Positions 24,332 through 33,098 of a stretch of 64,000 nt of DNA are shown piece by piece (position 1 is the stretch's first letter; each line of letters starts with the position of its first letter). This stretch comes from Opacimonas immobilis (GTDB lineage Bacteria; Pseudomonadota; Gammaproteobacteria; Enterobacterales; Alteromonadaceae), in contig NZ_CP182485.1 of assembly GCF_048282545.1 (NCBI RefSeq), positions 1-64,000 on the forward strand, given 5' to 3'. The notes beneath the pieces were generated by a model, which saw only the letters and a program-made list of their open reading frames with translations, was not told where the DNA came from and did not search any database. The position numbers were made by a program, and so were the translations under genes.

Positions 24332-26575
24332 ATGAGCTTACGTACCCAACTTAAAAAAGTATTACCGCCAATTTCTGTTACCGAGCAAGAAGCACTTGAT
24401 GCGGGAGACACTTGGATTGAAACATCAATTTATCAAGGTAAACCGGATCTGCATGCAGTACGCGCTCTGCCACAAGCCAAATTAACCGAAGAAGAACAAG
24501 CGTTTTTTGATGGTCCCTTACAAACTTTGTTAGGGATGCTTGATGATCATGCTTTACTGGAAGGTAAGCACATCCCACAACCCATTATGGATTTTTTATG
24601 CGAAAACAAATTTTTTGCCATGATTATTCCCAAAAAATTTGGTGGTCTTGAGTTTTCTCCTTATGCTAACTCGACTATTGTTGCGACCATTGCCACCAAA
24701 AGCGGTTCCATAGCGGTGACCGTCATGGTGCCAAACTCTCTAGGCCCAGGCGAGTTATTGATGCACTATGGTACTGAAGCACAGCAAAACTATTGGTTAC
24801 CTCGTTTATCTGCTGGTCAAGATATTCCTTGTTTTGCGCTGACTAGCCCAGAAGCGGGTTCAGATGCTGGTGCTATTCCCGATGCAGGTATCGTGACTAA
24901 AGGTATGTACAATGGTGAAGAAGTATTAGGCTTATCCGTCACTTGGGATAAGCGATACATCACCTTAGCCCCCATTGCGACCGTATTGGGGCTTGCTTTT
25001 AAAGTATTCGACCCAGACCAGTTACTCGGTGACAAACTCGAATTAGGCATTACTTGTGCACTTCTACCCAAAGACCACCCAGGCGTTGAGTTAGGAAACC
25101 GTCACGAGCCGATGGGCATGCGTTTTTATAATGGTACGACACGGGGCACCAACGTCTTTATCCCAATGGACTTCATTATTGGTGGGCAGAAAAACATTGG
25201 TCGCGGTTGGCAGATGTTAGTGAGCTGTCTCGGTGCAGGTCGCGGTATTTCACTCCCAGCGCTCGGCACAGCGTCTGCGCACAGCGCGTTTAAATCAACG
25301 GTTGAATATTCATTCGTGCGCGAGCAATTCGGTGTACCTATTGGTCGCTTTGAGGGTATTCAGGAAAAGATTTCTGATATTGCGGGTAAAACCTTCCTGC
25401 TCGAAGCTATGCGTGTCATGACAACAGAAGGCCTAGGTGAAGGTTTGAAACCTTCTGTTGTGACCGCCATTGCAAAATATCACATGACTGAGCTTGGTCG
25501 TGACGTAGTGAATTCCGCTATGGATGTACAAGCGGGTAAAGCGATTCAACGTGGACCACAAAACACACTTGCCAACGGTTATTGCTCATTACCGATTGCC
25601 ATCACAGTTGAAGGCGCAAATATTTTAACTCGCAATCTGATGATCTTTGGCCAAGGTGCGATGCGCTGTCATCCTTACTTAAAGGAAATGGTGGATTTGA
25701 TTCACTCTGATGATGCCTCTGCTGACAAAGCCTTCCGTAAGGTCTTAGGCAAAACGGTCTGGTTCAGTGTAAAAAATGCGTTTAGAAGTATGCGTAATGC
25801 ATACCTACCTTTCACGCGAAACACCTCTTCTGAATTACCAGAGGTTCGTGTATATGAAAAACGCTTAAATGCCTTATCCGCAAAACTCGCGCCAATGGCC
25901 GATTTATCACTGCTAGTATTAGGCGGTGAGCTGAAAAAGGCCGAAATGCTATCTGCACGTTTAGGCGATGTGTTGAGTCATGTCTATGCGGCAATGGCCT
26001 GTATTCGCTTCTATGAACAACGCGTTTCAGACCGCGCGGAGGCTCAATTGTATTTTGATTATGCAATGCAGTGGACCTTGACCCAGGGTGAAAAAGCGCT
26101 AGCGGAGTTTATTAACAACTTCCCTAATACGCCAGCTCGTGGCTTGATGCGTTTACTGACAAATACCTACAGCAACCGCATCGATACCATTAGTGATGAA
26201 TTACGTCGTGATTTATCGGTAGCCACAATGCAGGACAACAGCATCAAACGTGAACTGTCACACCTAGTCATTGCCCAGCCAGGCGATGGCAATGATATTA
26301 ACGAGCAAGCGTTTTTGGCTAAGCATGAGGCAATGCCACTGTTAAGCAAGGTGCAAAAAGCATTGCGAAAAGCGCCTGTCGTACCGTTCATTTCATTTGC
26401 CCATGCGGTATCTGAATTGACGCAAAAAGGTGAACTCACCAGTGCCGAGGCTGATACATTGCTCGCCTATGATGAAAAACGCAAACTGGCTGTTCGTGTA
26501 GATGAGTATACCTTCGATTTGGAACTCATTGATGCCACGCAGGAAAGTCACAAAGTAGCGGTCGACGCAGCATAA
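24332..26575 (+). CDS. fadE: Acyl-CoA dehydrogenase FadE
   Basis: A 747-residue acyl-CoA dehydrogenase that carries out the first step of fatty acid beta-oxidation, using FAD. ATG 24332 follows TTGAGG; the upstream in-frame ATG at 24299 is less well placed. The core domain shows FFAMIIPKKFGGLEFSPYANSTIVATIATKSGS, CFALTSPEAGSDAGA (substrate/FAD loop), MGMRFYNGTTRGTNVFIP and YSFVREQFGVPIGRFEGIQEKI. A long C-terminal extension (about 500-747) is the DUF1974-type domain typical of bacterial FadE. The E. coli protein has an additional N-terminal hydrophobic segment that is shortened here. It is monocistronic, with a FadR-like operator upstream and a terminator downstream. Confidence 0.95.
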   Translation: MSLRTQLKKVLPPISVTEQEALDAGDTWIETSIYQGKPDLHAVRALPQAKLTEEEQAFFDGPLQTLLGMLDDHALLEGKHIPQPIMDFLCENKFFAMIIPKKFGGLEFSPYANSTIVATIATKSGSIAVTVMVPNSLGPGELLMHYGTEAQQNYWLPRLSAGQDIPCFALTSPEAGSDAGAIPDAGIVTKGMYNGEEVLGLSVTWDKRYITLAPIATVLGLAFKVFDPDQLLGDKLELGITCALLPKDHPGVELGNRHEPMGMRFYNGTTRGTNVFIPMDFIIGGQKNIGRGWQMLVSCLGAGRGISLPALGTASAHSAFKSTVEYSFVREQFGVPIGRFEGIQEKISDIAGKTFLLEAMRVMTTEGLGEGLKPSVVTAIAKYHMTELGRDVVNSAMDVQAGKAIQRGPQNTLANGYCSLPIAITVEGANILTRNLMIFGQGAMRCHPYLKEMVDLIHSDDASADKAFRKVLGKTVWFSVKNAFRSMRNAYLPFTRNTSSELPEVRVYEKRLNALSAKLAPMADLSLLVLGGELKKAEMLSARLGDVLSHVYAAMACIRFYEQRVSDRAEAQLYFDYAMQWTLTQGEKALAEFINNFPNTPARGLMRLLTNTYSNRIDTISDELRRDLSVATMQDNSIKRELSHLVIAQPGDGNDINEQAFLAKHEAMPLLSKVQKALRKAPVVPFISFAHAVSELTQKGELTSAEADTLLAYDEKRKLAVRVDEYTFDLELIDATQESHKVAVDAA

Positions 26576-26596
26576 AGAATTGTTTTGATTTAATCT

Positions 26597-26622
26597 GGGC
26601 CAGTCGTTACTGGCCCTTTTTG
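26597..26622 (+). terminator. Rho-independent terminator after fadE
   Basis: GGGCCAGT at 26597-26604 pairs with ACTGGCCC at 26609-26616 around a CGTT loop and is followed by five T. It is a classic terminator shape, 21 bp past the fadE stop. Confidence 0.92.
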
Positions 26623-26677
26623 TTTCTGTTGTGCACTGTGCTAGAATCCAATTCTTTTAAAGATCCGAGACGGTTTT

Positions 26678-27268
26678 GTGGCACAACTTTATTTTTATTA
26701 CTCAGCAATGAACGCAGGCAAATCGACCGCCTTGTTACAATCTGCGTACAATTATGAAGAACGTGGTCACAAGATTTTGTTGTACACCGCCCAACTGGAT
26801 AATCGCTATGGCGCGGGCAAGATCACATCTCGATTAGGCATCAGTCGCCCTGCGTTGACCTTTCACGAAGGAACTGATTTATTCAGTGATGTCATTGCCA
26901 AACGCGAACTCGGCAATATCGACTGTATTTTCATTGACGAAGCTCAGTTTCTGAGTAAGCAACAAGTTATGCAATTAGTTCATATTGTGGACGACTTAGA
27001 TATCCCAGTTTTGTCTTATGGGATCCGTACAGACTTCTTAGGAGAAACCTTTCCAGGCAGTCAATATCTGTTGGCGTGGTCTGACAAATTAACGGAACTC
27101 AAGACGATTTGTCATTGCGGCCGCAAAGCGAATTTTGTCGTTCGACTTGACGAGCAAGGTCATCCCATCCACGGTGGTGAACAAGTACAAGTCGGGGGTA
27201 ATGAGCGCTATGAATCTGTGTGTCGGAAGCACTTCAAAGATTTGGTGTGGGGGCACTTACCCATTTAA
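26678..27268 (+). CDS. tdk: Thymidine kinase
   Basis: A 196-residue type II thymidine kinase that phosphorylates thymidine to dTMP in the salvage pathway. It starts at GTG 26678. The P-loop is AMNAGKST near residue 10-17, the DEAQF motif (FIDEAQFLSKQQV) marks Walker B, and the lasso/zinc part shows CHCGRKANFVVRLD and ESVCRKHF, giving the Cys ligands. Length and motif order match the E. coli-like enzyme throughout. It is monocistronic. Confidence 0.96.
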   Translation: MAQLYFYYSAMNAGKSTALLQSAYNYEERGHKILLYTAQLDNRYGAGKITSRLGISRPALTFHEGTDLFSDVIAKRELGNIDCIFIDEAQFLSKQQVMQLVHIVDDLDIPVLSYGIRTDFLGETFPGSQYLLAWSDKLTELKTICHCGRKANFVVRLDEQGHPIHGGEQVQVGGNERYESVCRKHFKDLVWGHLPI

Positions 27269-27281
27269 TTCGCCGTCTTAA

Positions 27282-27311
27282 CGTTGCAACATTTTGTAAC
27301 GGCTTTTTTTG
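27282..27311 (+). terminator. Terminator after tdk
   Basis: CGTTGCAA (27282-27289) and TTGTAACG (27294-27301) pair with one G-U, followed after GC by seven T (27304-27310). Confidence 0.75.
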
Positions 27312-27387
27312 TAATCCAATCAAGAGTTTGCCTAGCGAAATTCGATAAGTTTTAGTATCCTTTAGCAAAATGTTAATGGAGTGTTGC

Positions 27388-28620
27388 GTGGATTTTACTT
27401 ATTCAAACAAATGTCAAGAATACTTAAACAAAGTACAAGAATTTATCGACGAGCACATCGCCCCAATAGCATCCGATGTCTACGCATTTATGCACCACCA
27501 AAACAATCATGGTAACTGGCGAGAATGGCAACTTCACCCAGAAGTAGAACGCCTCAAAGTCCTCTGTCGAGAACAAGGGCTGGCGAATTTGTTTTTGCCC
27601 GATACTGAACTAGGACAAGGTTTAACTACCTTAGAATATGCCCCTCTTGCTGAAGCCATGGGACATTATTTATTTGCTCCTGAGGTATTTAACTGTAATG
27701 CGCCAGATACTGGCAACATGGAAGTGTTATATCATTTTGGTTCAGAAGCACAAAAGACGCAATGGCTCACTCCTCTTCTCAATGGCGAGATCCGTTCGGT
27801 GTTTGGTATGACTGAGCCAGACGTTGCCTCTTCCGATGCCACCAACATGCAGGCCAGCATTGAGTTTGATGGAGATGAGCTGGTGTTAAACGGGCGAAAA
27901 TGGTGGTCTACTGGACTAGGCCATCCAAACGCAAAACTGATTATTTTTATGGGTCTTTCCAATCCTGAAAACGACAGACATGCACAACATTCTATGGTCT
28001 TAGTACCGGTTGATAGCGAAGGTTTAACCATTGAACGCATGCTCACCGCCTACAGCGATTATGACGCACCCTATGGGCATGGACAGATGGTGTTTGAGAA
28101 TGTCAGAGTGCCTAAAGAGAACTTAATTCTCGGCGCAGGCAAAGGTTTTGCCATTGCTCAAGGCCGTCTTGGACCTGGTCGAATTCACCATTGTATGCGC
28201 GCCATTGGCATGGCCGAAGAAGCTTTGTCATTGTCAATGAAGCGGGCTGTATCACGTGAAGCCTTTGGCAAAAAATTATTTGATTTGGGGGGCAATAGCG
28301 AACGTATTGCCGATGCGCGAATGAAAATTGAGCAAGCTCGCTTACTGACACTGCAAGCTGCATGGAAAATCGATAATTTAGGCGTCAAGAATGCCATGGT
28401 CGATATCAGTGCCATCAAAGTGGTTGTGCCCAATATGCTGCAAGAAGTTGTCGATATGGCCATTCAAATCCACGGTGGTGCAGGTGTTTCAGATGATTTT
28501 GTACTGGCTCGCTTAGCCGGTGCCGCACGAGTATTAAGACTTGCAGATGGGCCAGACGAAGTGCATCGCGCGATGGTCGCTAGATTAGAAAAACGCAAAT
28601 ACACAGTGAGCACACGATGA
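27388..28620 (+). CDS. Acyl-CoA dehydrogenase family protein
   Basis: A 410-residue flavoprotein. GTG 27388 is preferred to the ATG at 27370 because GGAG lies six bases before it. The middle contains VFGMTEPDVASSDATNMQ and NGRKWWSTGLGHPNAKLIIFMG. The C-terminal helical domain shows RAVSREAFGKKLFDLGG and IQIHGGAGVSDDFVLARL, with the family's catalytic-base and FAD contacts. It is closest to the ACAD11-like bacterial enzymes that act with a fused or adjacent APH-like kinase. Here that partner is the next gene, whose ATG overlaps this stop. The likely role is catabolism of unusual (for example 4-hydroxy) acyl-CoAs; this is inferred from known ACAD10/11 biology. Confidence 0.92.
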   Translation: MDFTYSNKCQEYLNKVQEFIDEHIAPIASDVYAFMHHQNNHGNWREWQLHPEVERLKVLCREQGLANLFLPDTELGQGLTTLEYAPLAEAMGHYLFAPEVFNCNAPDTGNMEVLYHFGSEAQKTQWLTPLLNGEIRSVFGMTEPDVASSDATNMQASIEFDGDELVLNGRKWWSTGLGHPNAKLIIFMGLSNPENDRHAQHSMVLVPVDSEGLTIERMLTAYSDYDAPYGHGQMVFENVRVPKENLILGAGKGFAIAQGRLGPGRIHHCMRAIGMAEEALSLSMKRAVSREAFGKKLFDLGGNSERIADARMKIEQARLLTLQAAWKIDNLGVKNAMVDISAIKVVVPNMLQEVVDMAIQIHGGAGVSDDFVLARLAGAARVLRLADGPDEVHRAMVARLEKRKYTVSTR

Positions 28621-29696
28621 GTCATGCCCAATGGCAAGATCGTGCCCGTTCTGTGAGAAGTGGAGAGGAACTGCCTCTTGATTCGTTGCAACCTTGGTTG
28701 CAAGCGCAATTAGATTTGCCCCATACGGCTCCGGAAGTCACTCAATATAGCGGTGGCGCCTCGAATTGGACGTATTGCTTGAGCTATGCTGAGTGCGAGG
28801 TGATTTTGCGCCGTGCCCCTGCTGGGCGAAAAGCGAAAGGCGCCCACGACATGGCGCGTGAATATCGCTTGCAAAAAGCCCTGGCAGAGGTATTCCCATT
28901 TGTCCCACAAATGCTCGGTGTGTGTCAGGATGATGCGGTGATAGGCAGTGATTTTTATATCATGCAAAAGCTCAACGGCATCATTCCACGAGCGAATTTA
29001 CCCAAAGATCTGGATTTGTCGCGCGATCAGATTGAAAAACTTTGTCTGAACGCGATTGATACACTTATTGCATTACATAAGGTGGATTACGTAAGTGCTG
29101 GCTTAAATGATATTGCTAAGGGAAGTGGCTACGTTTCGCGCCAAATTCACGGCTGGAACGAGCGTTATGTGCAAGCCAAAACATGGCAAGTCCCGTCAGC
29201 AAAAGGGATCCGCGAGTGGCTGGTCGAGAATATGCCGACCACCGAAACCATTTGTCTTACCCACAATGATTTTCGCTTTGATAACTTGGTTTTGGATTTA
29301 GACGACCCAACACGCATTATTGGCGTCCTAGATTGGGAACTTGCGACTTTAGGTGATCCACTCATGGATTTGGGCAACTCTCTAGCCTATTGGGTAGAAG
29401 CGGGTGATGATCGCATTGCACAAGGGACACGCCGTCAACCTACTCATCTGCCGGGCATGCTAACTCGGCAAGAAGTCATCGAATATTATGCAGAGAAAAC
29501 CGGCGCAGATGTATCCAATATGACATTTTATCAAGTGTACGGTTTGTTTCGCTTAGCGGCGATTGTGCAGCAAATTTATTATCGCTATCATCACAAGCAA
29601 ACGCGAAACAAGTCGTTTCGACATTTGTGGTTTTTTAACCATTATTTACAACATCGTTGCCGCCAATTGATCAATCGACACGGTATATCAGCGTAA
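28617..29696 (+). CDS. APH-like phosphotransferase family protein (ACAD10/11-kinase type)
   Basis: A 359-residue protein with the aminoglycoside-phosphotransferase/choline-kinase fold. It shows YSGGASNWTYCLSYAECEVILRRAP (nucleotide loop and Lys/Arg region), the catalytic loop CLTHNDFRFDNLVL (His-Asn-Asp) and GVLDWELATLGDPLMDLG (metal-binding Asp). This type accompanies acyl-CoA dehydrogenases and in ACAD10/11 is the kinase domain that phosphorylates hydroxyacyl-CoA. Its ATG overlaps the dehydrogenase stop. Antibiotic resistance is an unlikely role given the context. Confidence 0.92.
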   Translation: MSHAQWQDRARSVRSGEELPLDSLQPWLQAQLDLPHTAPEVTQYSGGASNWTYCLSYAECEVILRRAPAGRKAKGAHDMAREYRLQKALAEVFPFVPQMLGVCQDDAVIGSDFYIMQKLNGIIPRANLPKDLDLSRDQIEKLCLNAIDTLIALHKVDYVSAGLNDIAKGSGYVSRQIHGWNERYVQAKTWQVPSAKGIREWLVENMPTTETICLTHNDFRFDNLVLDLDDPTRIIGVLDWELATLGDPLMDLGNSLAYWVEAGDDRIAQGTRRQPTHLPGMLTRQEVIEYYAEKTGADVSNMTFYQVYGLFRLAAIVQQIYYRYHHKQTRNKSFRHLWFFNHYLQHRCRQLINRHGISA

Positions 29697-29729
29697 TAAG
29701 CATGCATAAAACAACAAAAAGGAAGCACC

Positions 29730-30476
29730 ATGCGACAGAATATTTTAATCACCGGAGCCAGTTCAGGATTGGGCTATGGCATGGCCATCGAATTTGCCAA
29801 GATGGGGAGAAACCTTGCATTATGTGCTCGTCGGGTGGAAAGATTAGATGAACTCAAAGCCGAACTTAATCACATCAATCCCAATATTAAGGTGGTTTGC
29901 AAAGCGTTAGATGTTAACGAACACGACGATGTGTTTAAAGTATTTAAACAGTTTGATGATGAGATGGGCGGGCTTGATCGGATCATTGTCAATGCTGGGA
30001 TGGGCAAAGGCGCTTCAATTGGGACTGGGTATTTTTATGCCAACAAGCAGACCGCAACGACCAATTTTGTTTCGGCATTAGCGCAGATGGAAGCGGCAAT
30101 GGAGCTATTTCGGCAGCGCAACGCCGGACATCTGGTGACTATTTCATCCGTGAGTGCAGTCAGCCCCTATCGTCGAGCGTTAACCGTGTATGCCGCAACC
30201 AAGGCAGCGCTGACATCCATGACGCTCGGGCTGGCAATTGATGTGATGAACACCCCAATCAAAATAACCGCTATCCATCCAGGCTTCATTCGCTCGGAAA
30301 TCAACGAGAAAGTCAAAAAAGTCCCCTTTATCGTGGATACCGAAACGGGGTGTAAAGCCATGGTCAAAGCGATAGAGAAAGAAGGGGAAAGCTATTTTGT
30401 GCCCGCTTGGCCGTGGGCGTGGCTGCAGTATATTTTGCGTATTGCACCCAAATCCATTCTCAAGAAAATGAGTTAG
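29730..30476 (+). CDS. SDR-family oxidoreductase
   Basis: A 248-residue short-chain dehydrogenase/reductase. It has the Rossmann glycine motif TGASSGLGYG near residue 10, NAG at about 89, SSVSAVSPYRRALTVYAATKAAL with Ser and YxxxK catalytic residues (Tyr about 149), and IHPGFIRSEI. A putative C-terminal hydrophobic patch (WPWAWLQYILRIAPKSIL) could bind membrane, as in several SDR proteins. It is third in the acyl-CoA dehydrogenase operon, 33 bp after the kinase, so it may act on the same lipid-derived substrate. Confidence 0.92.
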   Translation: MRQNILITGASSGLGYGMAIEFAKMGRNLALCARRVERLDELKAELNHINPNIKVVCKALDVNEHDDVFKVFKQFDDEMGGLDRIIVNAGMGKGASIGTGYFYANKQTATTNFVSALAQMEAAMELFRQRNAGHLVTISSVSAVSPYRRALTVYAATKAALTSMTLGLAIDVMNTPIKITAIHPGFIRSEINEKVKKVPFIVDTETGCKAMVKAIEKEGESYFVPAWPWAWLQYILRIAPKSILKKMS

Positions 30477-30484
30477 GAACGACG

Positions 30485-31366
30485 ATGGAAGCTTCTTTTT
30501 TTACCCAAGTGTTACTGCCGTTGTCTCTTGCTGTCATTATGTTTGGGATGGGGCTATCTCTCACTGTAAGTGACTTTAGACGATTATTACAAACGCCAAA
30601 AGCGGTATTTTTAGGTTTGTTTGGACAATTAATCGTTCTACCGGTTGTGGCGATTGGGCTTATCTACATATTTGCGGTACCTGCGCATATCGCAGTAGGG
30701 ATTATGATTTTGGCGGCATGCCCAGGTGGCACATCATCGAATCTATTGGCGCAAATTGCACGTGCCAATCTTGCGTTATCCGTCTCGTTAACAGCCATTA
30801 CAACTGTGTTTTGTATTATCACGACACCATTGCTCATCAAATGGGGGATCAGTCTGTTTTCTGATACACCTGATGAGCAATTTTCACTAATCAAAACCTC
30901 ATTAAGCCTACTCGTCATCTCCTTGATACCCATTGCTATAGGCATGATGATCCGACGTTTTGCTCAAGGGTTTGCTTTGCGTTCCGAAGGCTTTTTTAGG
31001 CACTTATCGACTTTTTTCCTGTTCTCGATGATCGCAAAAATTGCCTATGACGAACGAGAGATGCTGATGGACTCGTTTCCAACGATATTTATTTTTACGC
31101 TTTCATTGAATCTAATCGCCACACTGGCTGGTGTATTATTGGCAAAATTGGGCAAACTCAAGGTTCACGATGCAGTGACTCTGGGCATTGAAGTCGGTAC
31201 TCAGAATGGCTCAATGGCTATTTTAATTGCGGTGACATTTTTAAGTAATTCGCAATACGCTATTGCCGGTGGTGTTTATGGAGTATCCATGTATCTCGGC
31301 GCATTGCTTCTTATTATTCTGAAACGCAAAGGACTGCTCGACAAATTGGGTTTCGTTACAAATTAA
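30485..31366 (+). CDS. Bile acid:sodium symporter (BASS) family protein
   Basis: A 293-residue inner membrane transporter with about nine to ten helices. I start it at ATG 30485, after AGGA, rather than at 30407 inside the SDR gene. MILAACPGGTSSNLLAQIARANLALSVSLTAITT and VGTQNGSMAILIAVTF match the two conserved discontinuous-helix regions of the family. Substrates in bacteria are organic acids or sterol-like compounds. It ends the catabolic operon and could import the substrate. Confidence 0.92.
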   Translation: MEASFFTQVLLPLSLAVIMFGMGLSLTVSDFRRLLQTPKAVFLGLFGQLIVLPVVAIGLIYIFAVPAHIAVGIMILAACPGGTSSNLLAQIARANLALSVSLTAITTVFCIITTPLLIKWGISLFSDTPDEQFSLIKTSLSLLVISLIPIAIGMMIRRFAQGFALRSEGFFRHLSTFFLFSMIAKIAYDEREMLMDSFPTIFIFTLSLNLIATLAGVLLAKLGKLKVHDAVTLGIEVGTQNGSMAILIAVTFLSNSQYAIAGGVYGVSMYLGALLLIILKRKGLLDKLGFVTN

Positions 31367-31403
31367 TCCCATTGTTTGATCGTATATTCATTGGCATTTC
31401 AGC

Positions 31404-31444
31404 ATCCCTCTAGTACTCTATAAACAGAGAATGAATAGAGGGAT
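31404..31444 (+). promoter_or_regulatory. Inverted repeat covering the ribosome binding site
   Basis: ATCCCTCTA (31404-31412) and TAGAGGGAT (31436-31444) are a perfect 9-bp inverted repeat, with a nested CTCT/AGAG pair at 31416 and 31426. The right arm contains the GAGGG that would be the ribosome binding site for the ATG at 31448. Confidence 0.5.
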
Positions 31445-31447
31445 ATT

Positions 31448-33094
31448 ATGCTGGGTCGTTGGTCAATTGGATTGGTTTCTTTAGGTTTGCTATGTGGTTT
31501 TGCCGCCACTGCTCAAGAGGCAAAGCTTAGCCATAATTTGGCAACACAAATCACATCTATTCACCCAAACCCCAACCCAGAGCTTATTACCCCTGATTCA
31601 CTCAGAAGAGTTGTTGATAAAGCACTACAAACGTTTCACACCCCAGGCGTCGCGGTTGGCATCAGTCACCAAGGTCAAATCGTGCATGCCCAAGGTTATG
31701 GCCATCGCGACTTAGCCAATGAATTACCGGTCAATCCGTTTACTTACTTTCGCTTAGCGTCCACTTCAAAAGCGTTTACCGCTGCGTCAGTCGCAATTTT
31801 GGTGGATGAAGGCAAATTAGCATGGGATGACCACGTGATAGATCACTTGCCAGATTTTCGCTTGCATGATCCGTATGTCACTCGAGAATTTCGTATCATT
31901 GATTTGCTCACTCATCGCAGTGGCCTTGATGACGGTGCAGGGGATGCGATGATTTGGCCTGAACCGTCAGGATTCACTCGCGGTGAAGTCATTCATAATT
32001 TACGTTATTTAACCCCGCGTTTTTCCTTTAGACAAACCTATAGTTATTCAAATGTACTGTATATCACCGCAGCTGAAATCGTGGCAAAAGTAGCCCAAAT
32101 GCCGTGGGCGCAATTTATTGACGAGCGGATTTTCCAACCTCTAGACATGGAGTGTTATGCTGGTGATATGCCATTAAATGCTTTAAACAATGTGGCAAAG
32201 GGGTATGGTCATAATGACGAACGTGGGATTTATCCCATTCCACGCAACGAAATTCAAGGCAAAGAGCTGATGTCCGCCGCCGCAGGCGGTTTGGTCTGCC
32301 ATGTTGATGGGATGCTCAAATGGATCGAAGCGCTGTTAAACGATGCCAAAGCCCCAAATGGCGAAATGATATTCAGTAGCAAAGCATTAGCCAATATGTG
32401 GCGTTCTCACACCTTATTGAATGTTTCGAGTACCGCTCGCAATCTGCACAAAACCCATTTTAGAGCTTATGGCATTGGTTGGCGCAAAGAAAACATCTAC
32501 GGCTATGAGATGCTGTCTCACACCGGAACACTTTCAGGATATCAGGCTTATGTAGCGTTAATTCCAGAATTTGAACTCGGCGTGGTCGTGCTCAATAACG
32601 GTTCCAATTATGGTGTGCGTTCATCTATTATGCAAAGTATCATTAAATCAGTAATGCCTGAGGCGCCACCGATGGATTGGGTAGATTATTATGTTGAGCG
32701 GCAAGCCAAAGCCGAAGCACGATGGCTCGAGCAATATGGTGAAAAACCCGAAGGTAGAGGAAAAGTCAACCTGGCAGCGTCTGCTTATTTTGGTGAATAC
32801 CAGAGTGAGTGGTACGGCACCATGCGGGTATTTGCAGATGAGCAAAATACCATTCGTCTAGTATCTGAACGAATGGCTACCCTCACTGGCACGCTAGAGC
32901 CTTTTGCTGATCACTCTTGGGTCGTGCGTTGGGACAATCAAAACGCGGCATCTGATGCCTTTGTACACTTTGTCGTAAACCCCAAACAAGAAGTTATGCA
33001 CTTTACGCTGCATCCTTTTCAAAACAAAATCGAAGACGATCATAATTGGCGTGACATGACGTTTATCAAACTAGTGATGAACGACACGGAGTAA
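31448..33094 (+). CDS. Class C beta-lactamase-like serine hydrolase
   Basis: A 548-residue exported hydrolase. The signal peptide is MLGRWSIGLVSLGLLCGFAATAQ. The penicillin-binding fold shows the nucleophile Ser105 and Lys108 in STSK, Tyr-Ser-Asn in TYSYSNVLY, and LSHTGTLSGY as the third motif. A C-terminal domain of about 110 residues (ASAYFGEYQSEWYGTMRVF) resembles DUF3471. Such enzymes are peptidases or esterases of the periplasm; true beta-lactam hydrolysis is not implied. It ends four bases before tamA, so the three genes probably form one operon. Confidence 0.93.
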   Translation: MLGRWSIGLVSLGLLCGFAATAQEAKLSHNLATQITSIHPNPNPELITPDSLRRVVDKALQTFHTPGVAVGISHQGQIVHAQGYGHRDLANELPVNPFTYFRLASTSKAFTAASVAILVDEGKLAWDDHVIDHLPDFRLHDPYVTREFRIIDLLTHRSGLDDGAGDAMIWPEPSGFTRGEVIHNLRYLTPRFSFRQTYSYSNVLYITAAEIVAKVAQMPWAQFIDERIFQPLDMECYAGDMPLNALNNVAKGYGHNDERGIYPIPRNEIQGKELMSAAAGGLVCHVDGMLKWIEALLNDAKAPNGEMIFSSKALANMWRSHTLLNVSSTARNLHKTHFRAYGIGWRKENIYGYEMLSHTGTLSGYQAYVALIPEFELGVVVLNNGSNYGVRSSIMQSIIKSVMPEAPPMDWVDYYVERQAKAEARWLEQYGEKPEGRGKVNLAASAYFGEYQSEWYGTMRVFADEQNTIRLVSERMATLTGTLEPFADHSWVVRWDNQNAASDAFVHFVVNPKQEVMHFTLHPFQNKIEDDHNWRDMTFIKLVMNDTE

Positions 33095-33098
33095 GAAT

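Noticed and set aside
28617..29696. Aminoglycoside resistance gene
   Set aside because: The fold is shared, but coupling to an acyl-CoA dehydrogenase points to a metabolic kinase.
31448..33094. Beta-lactamase resistance gene
   Set aside because: The domain layout with a DUF3471-like tail and the tamAB context fit a general serine hydrolase.
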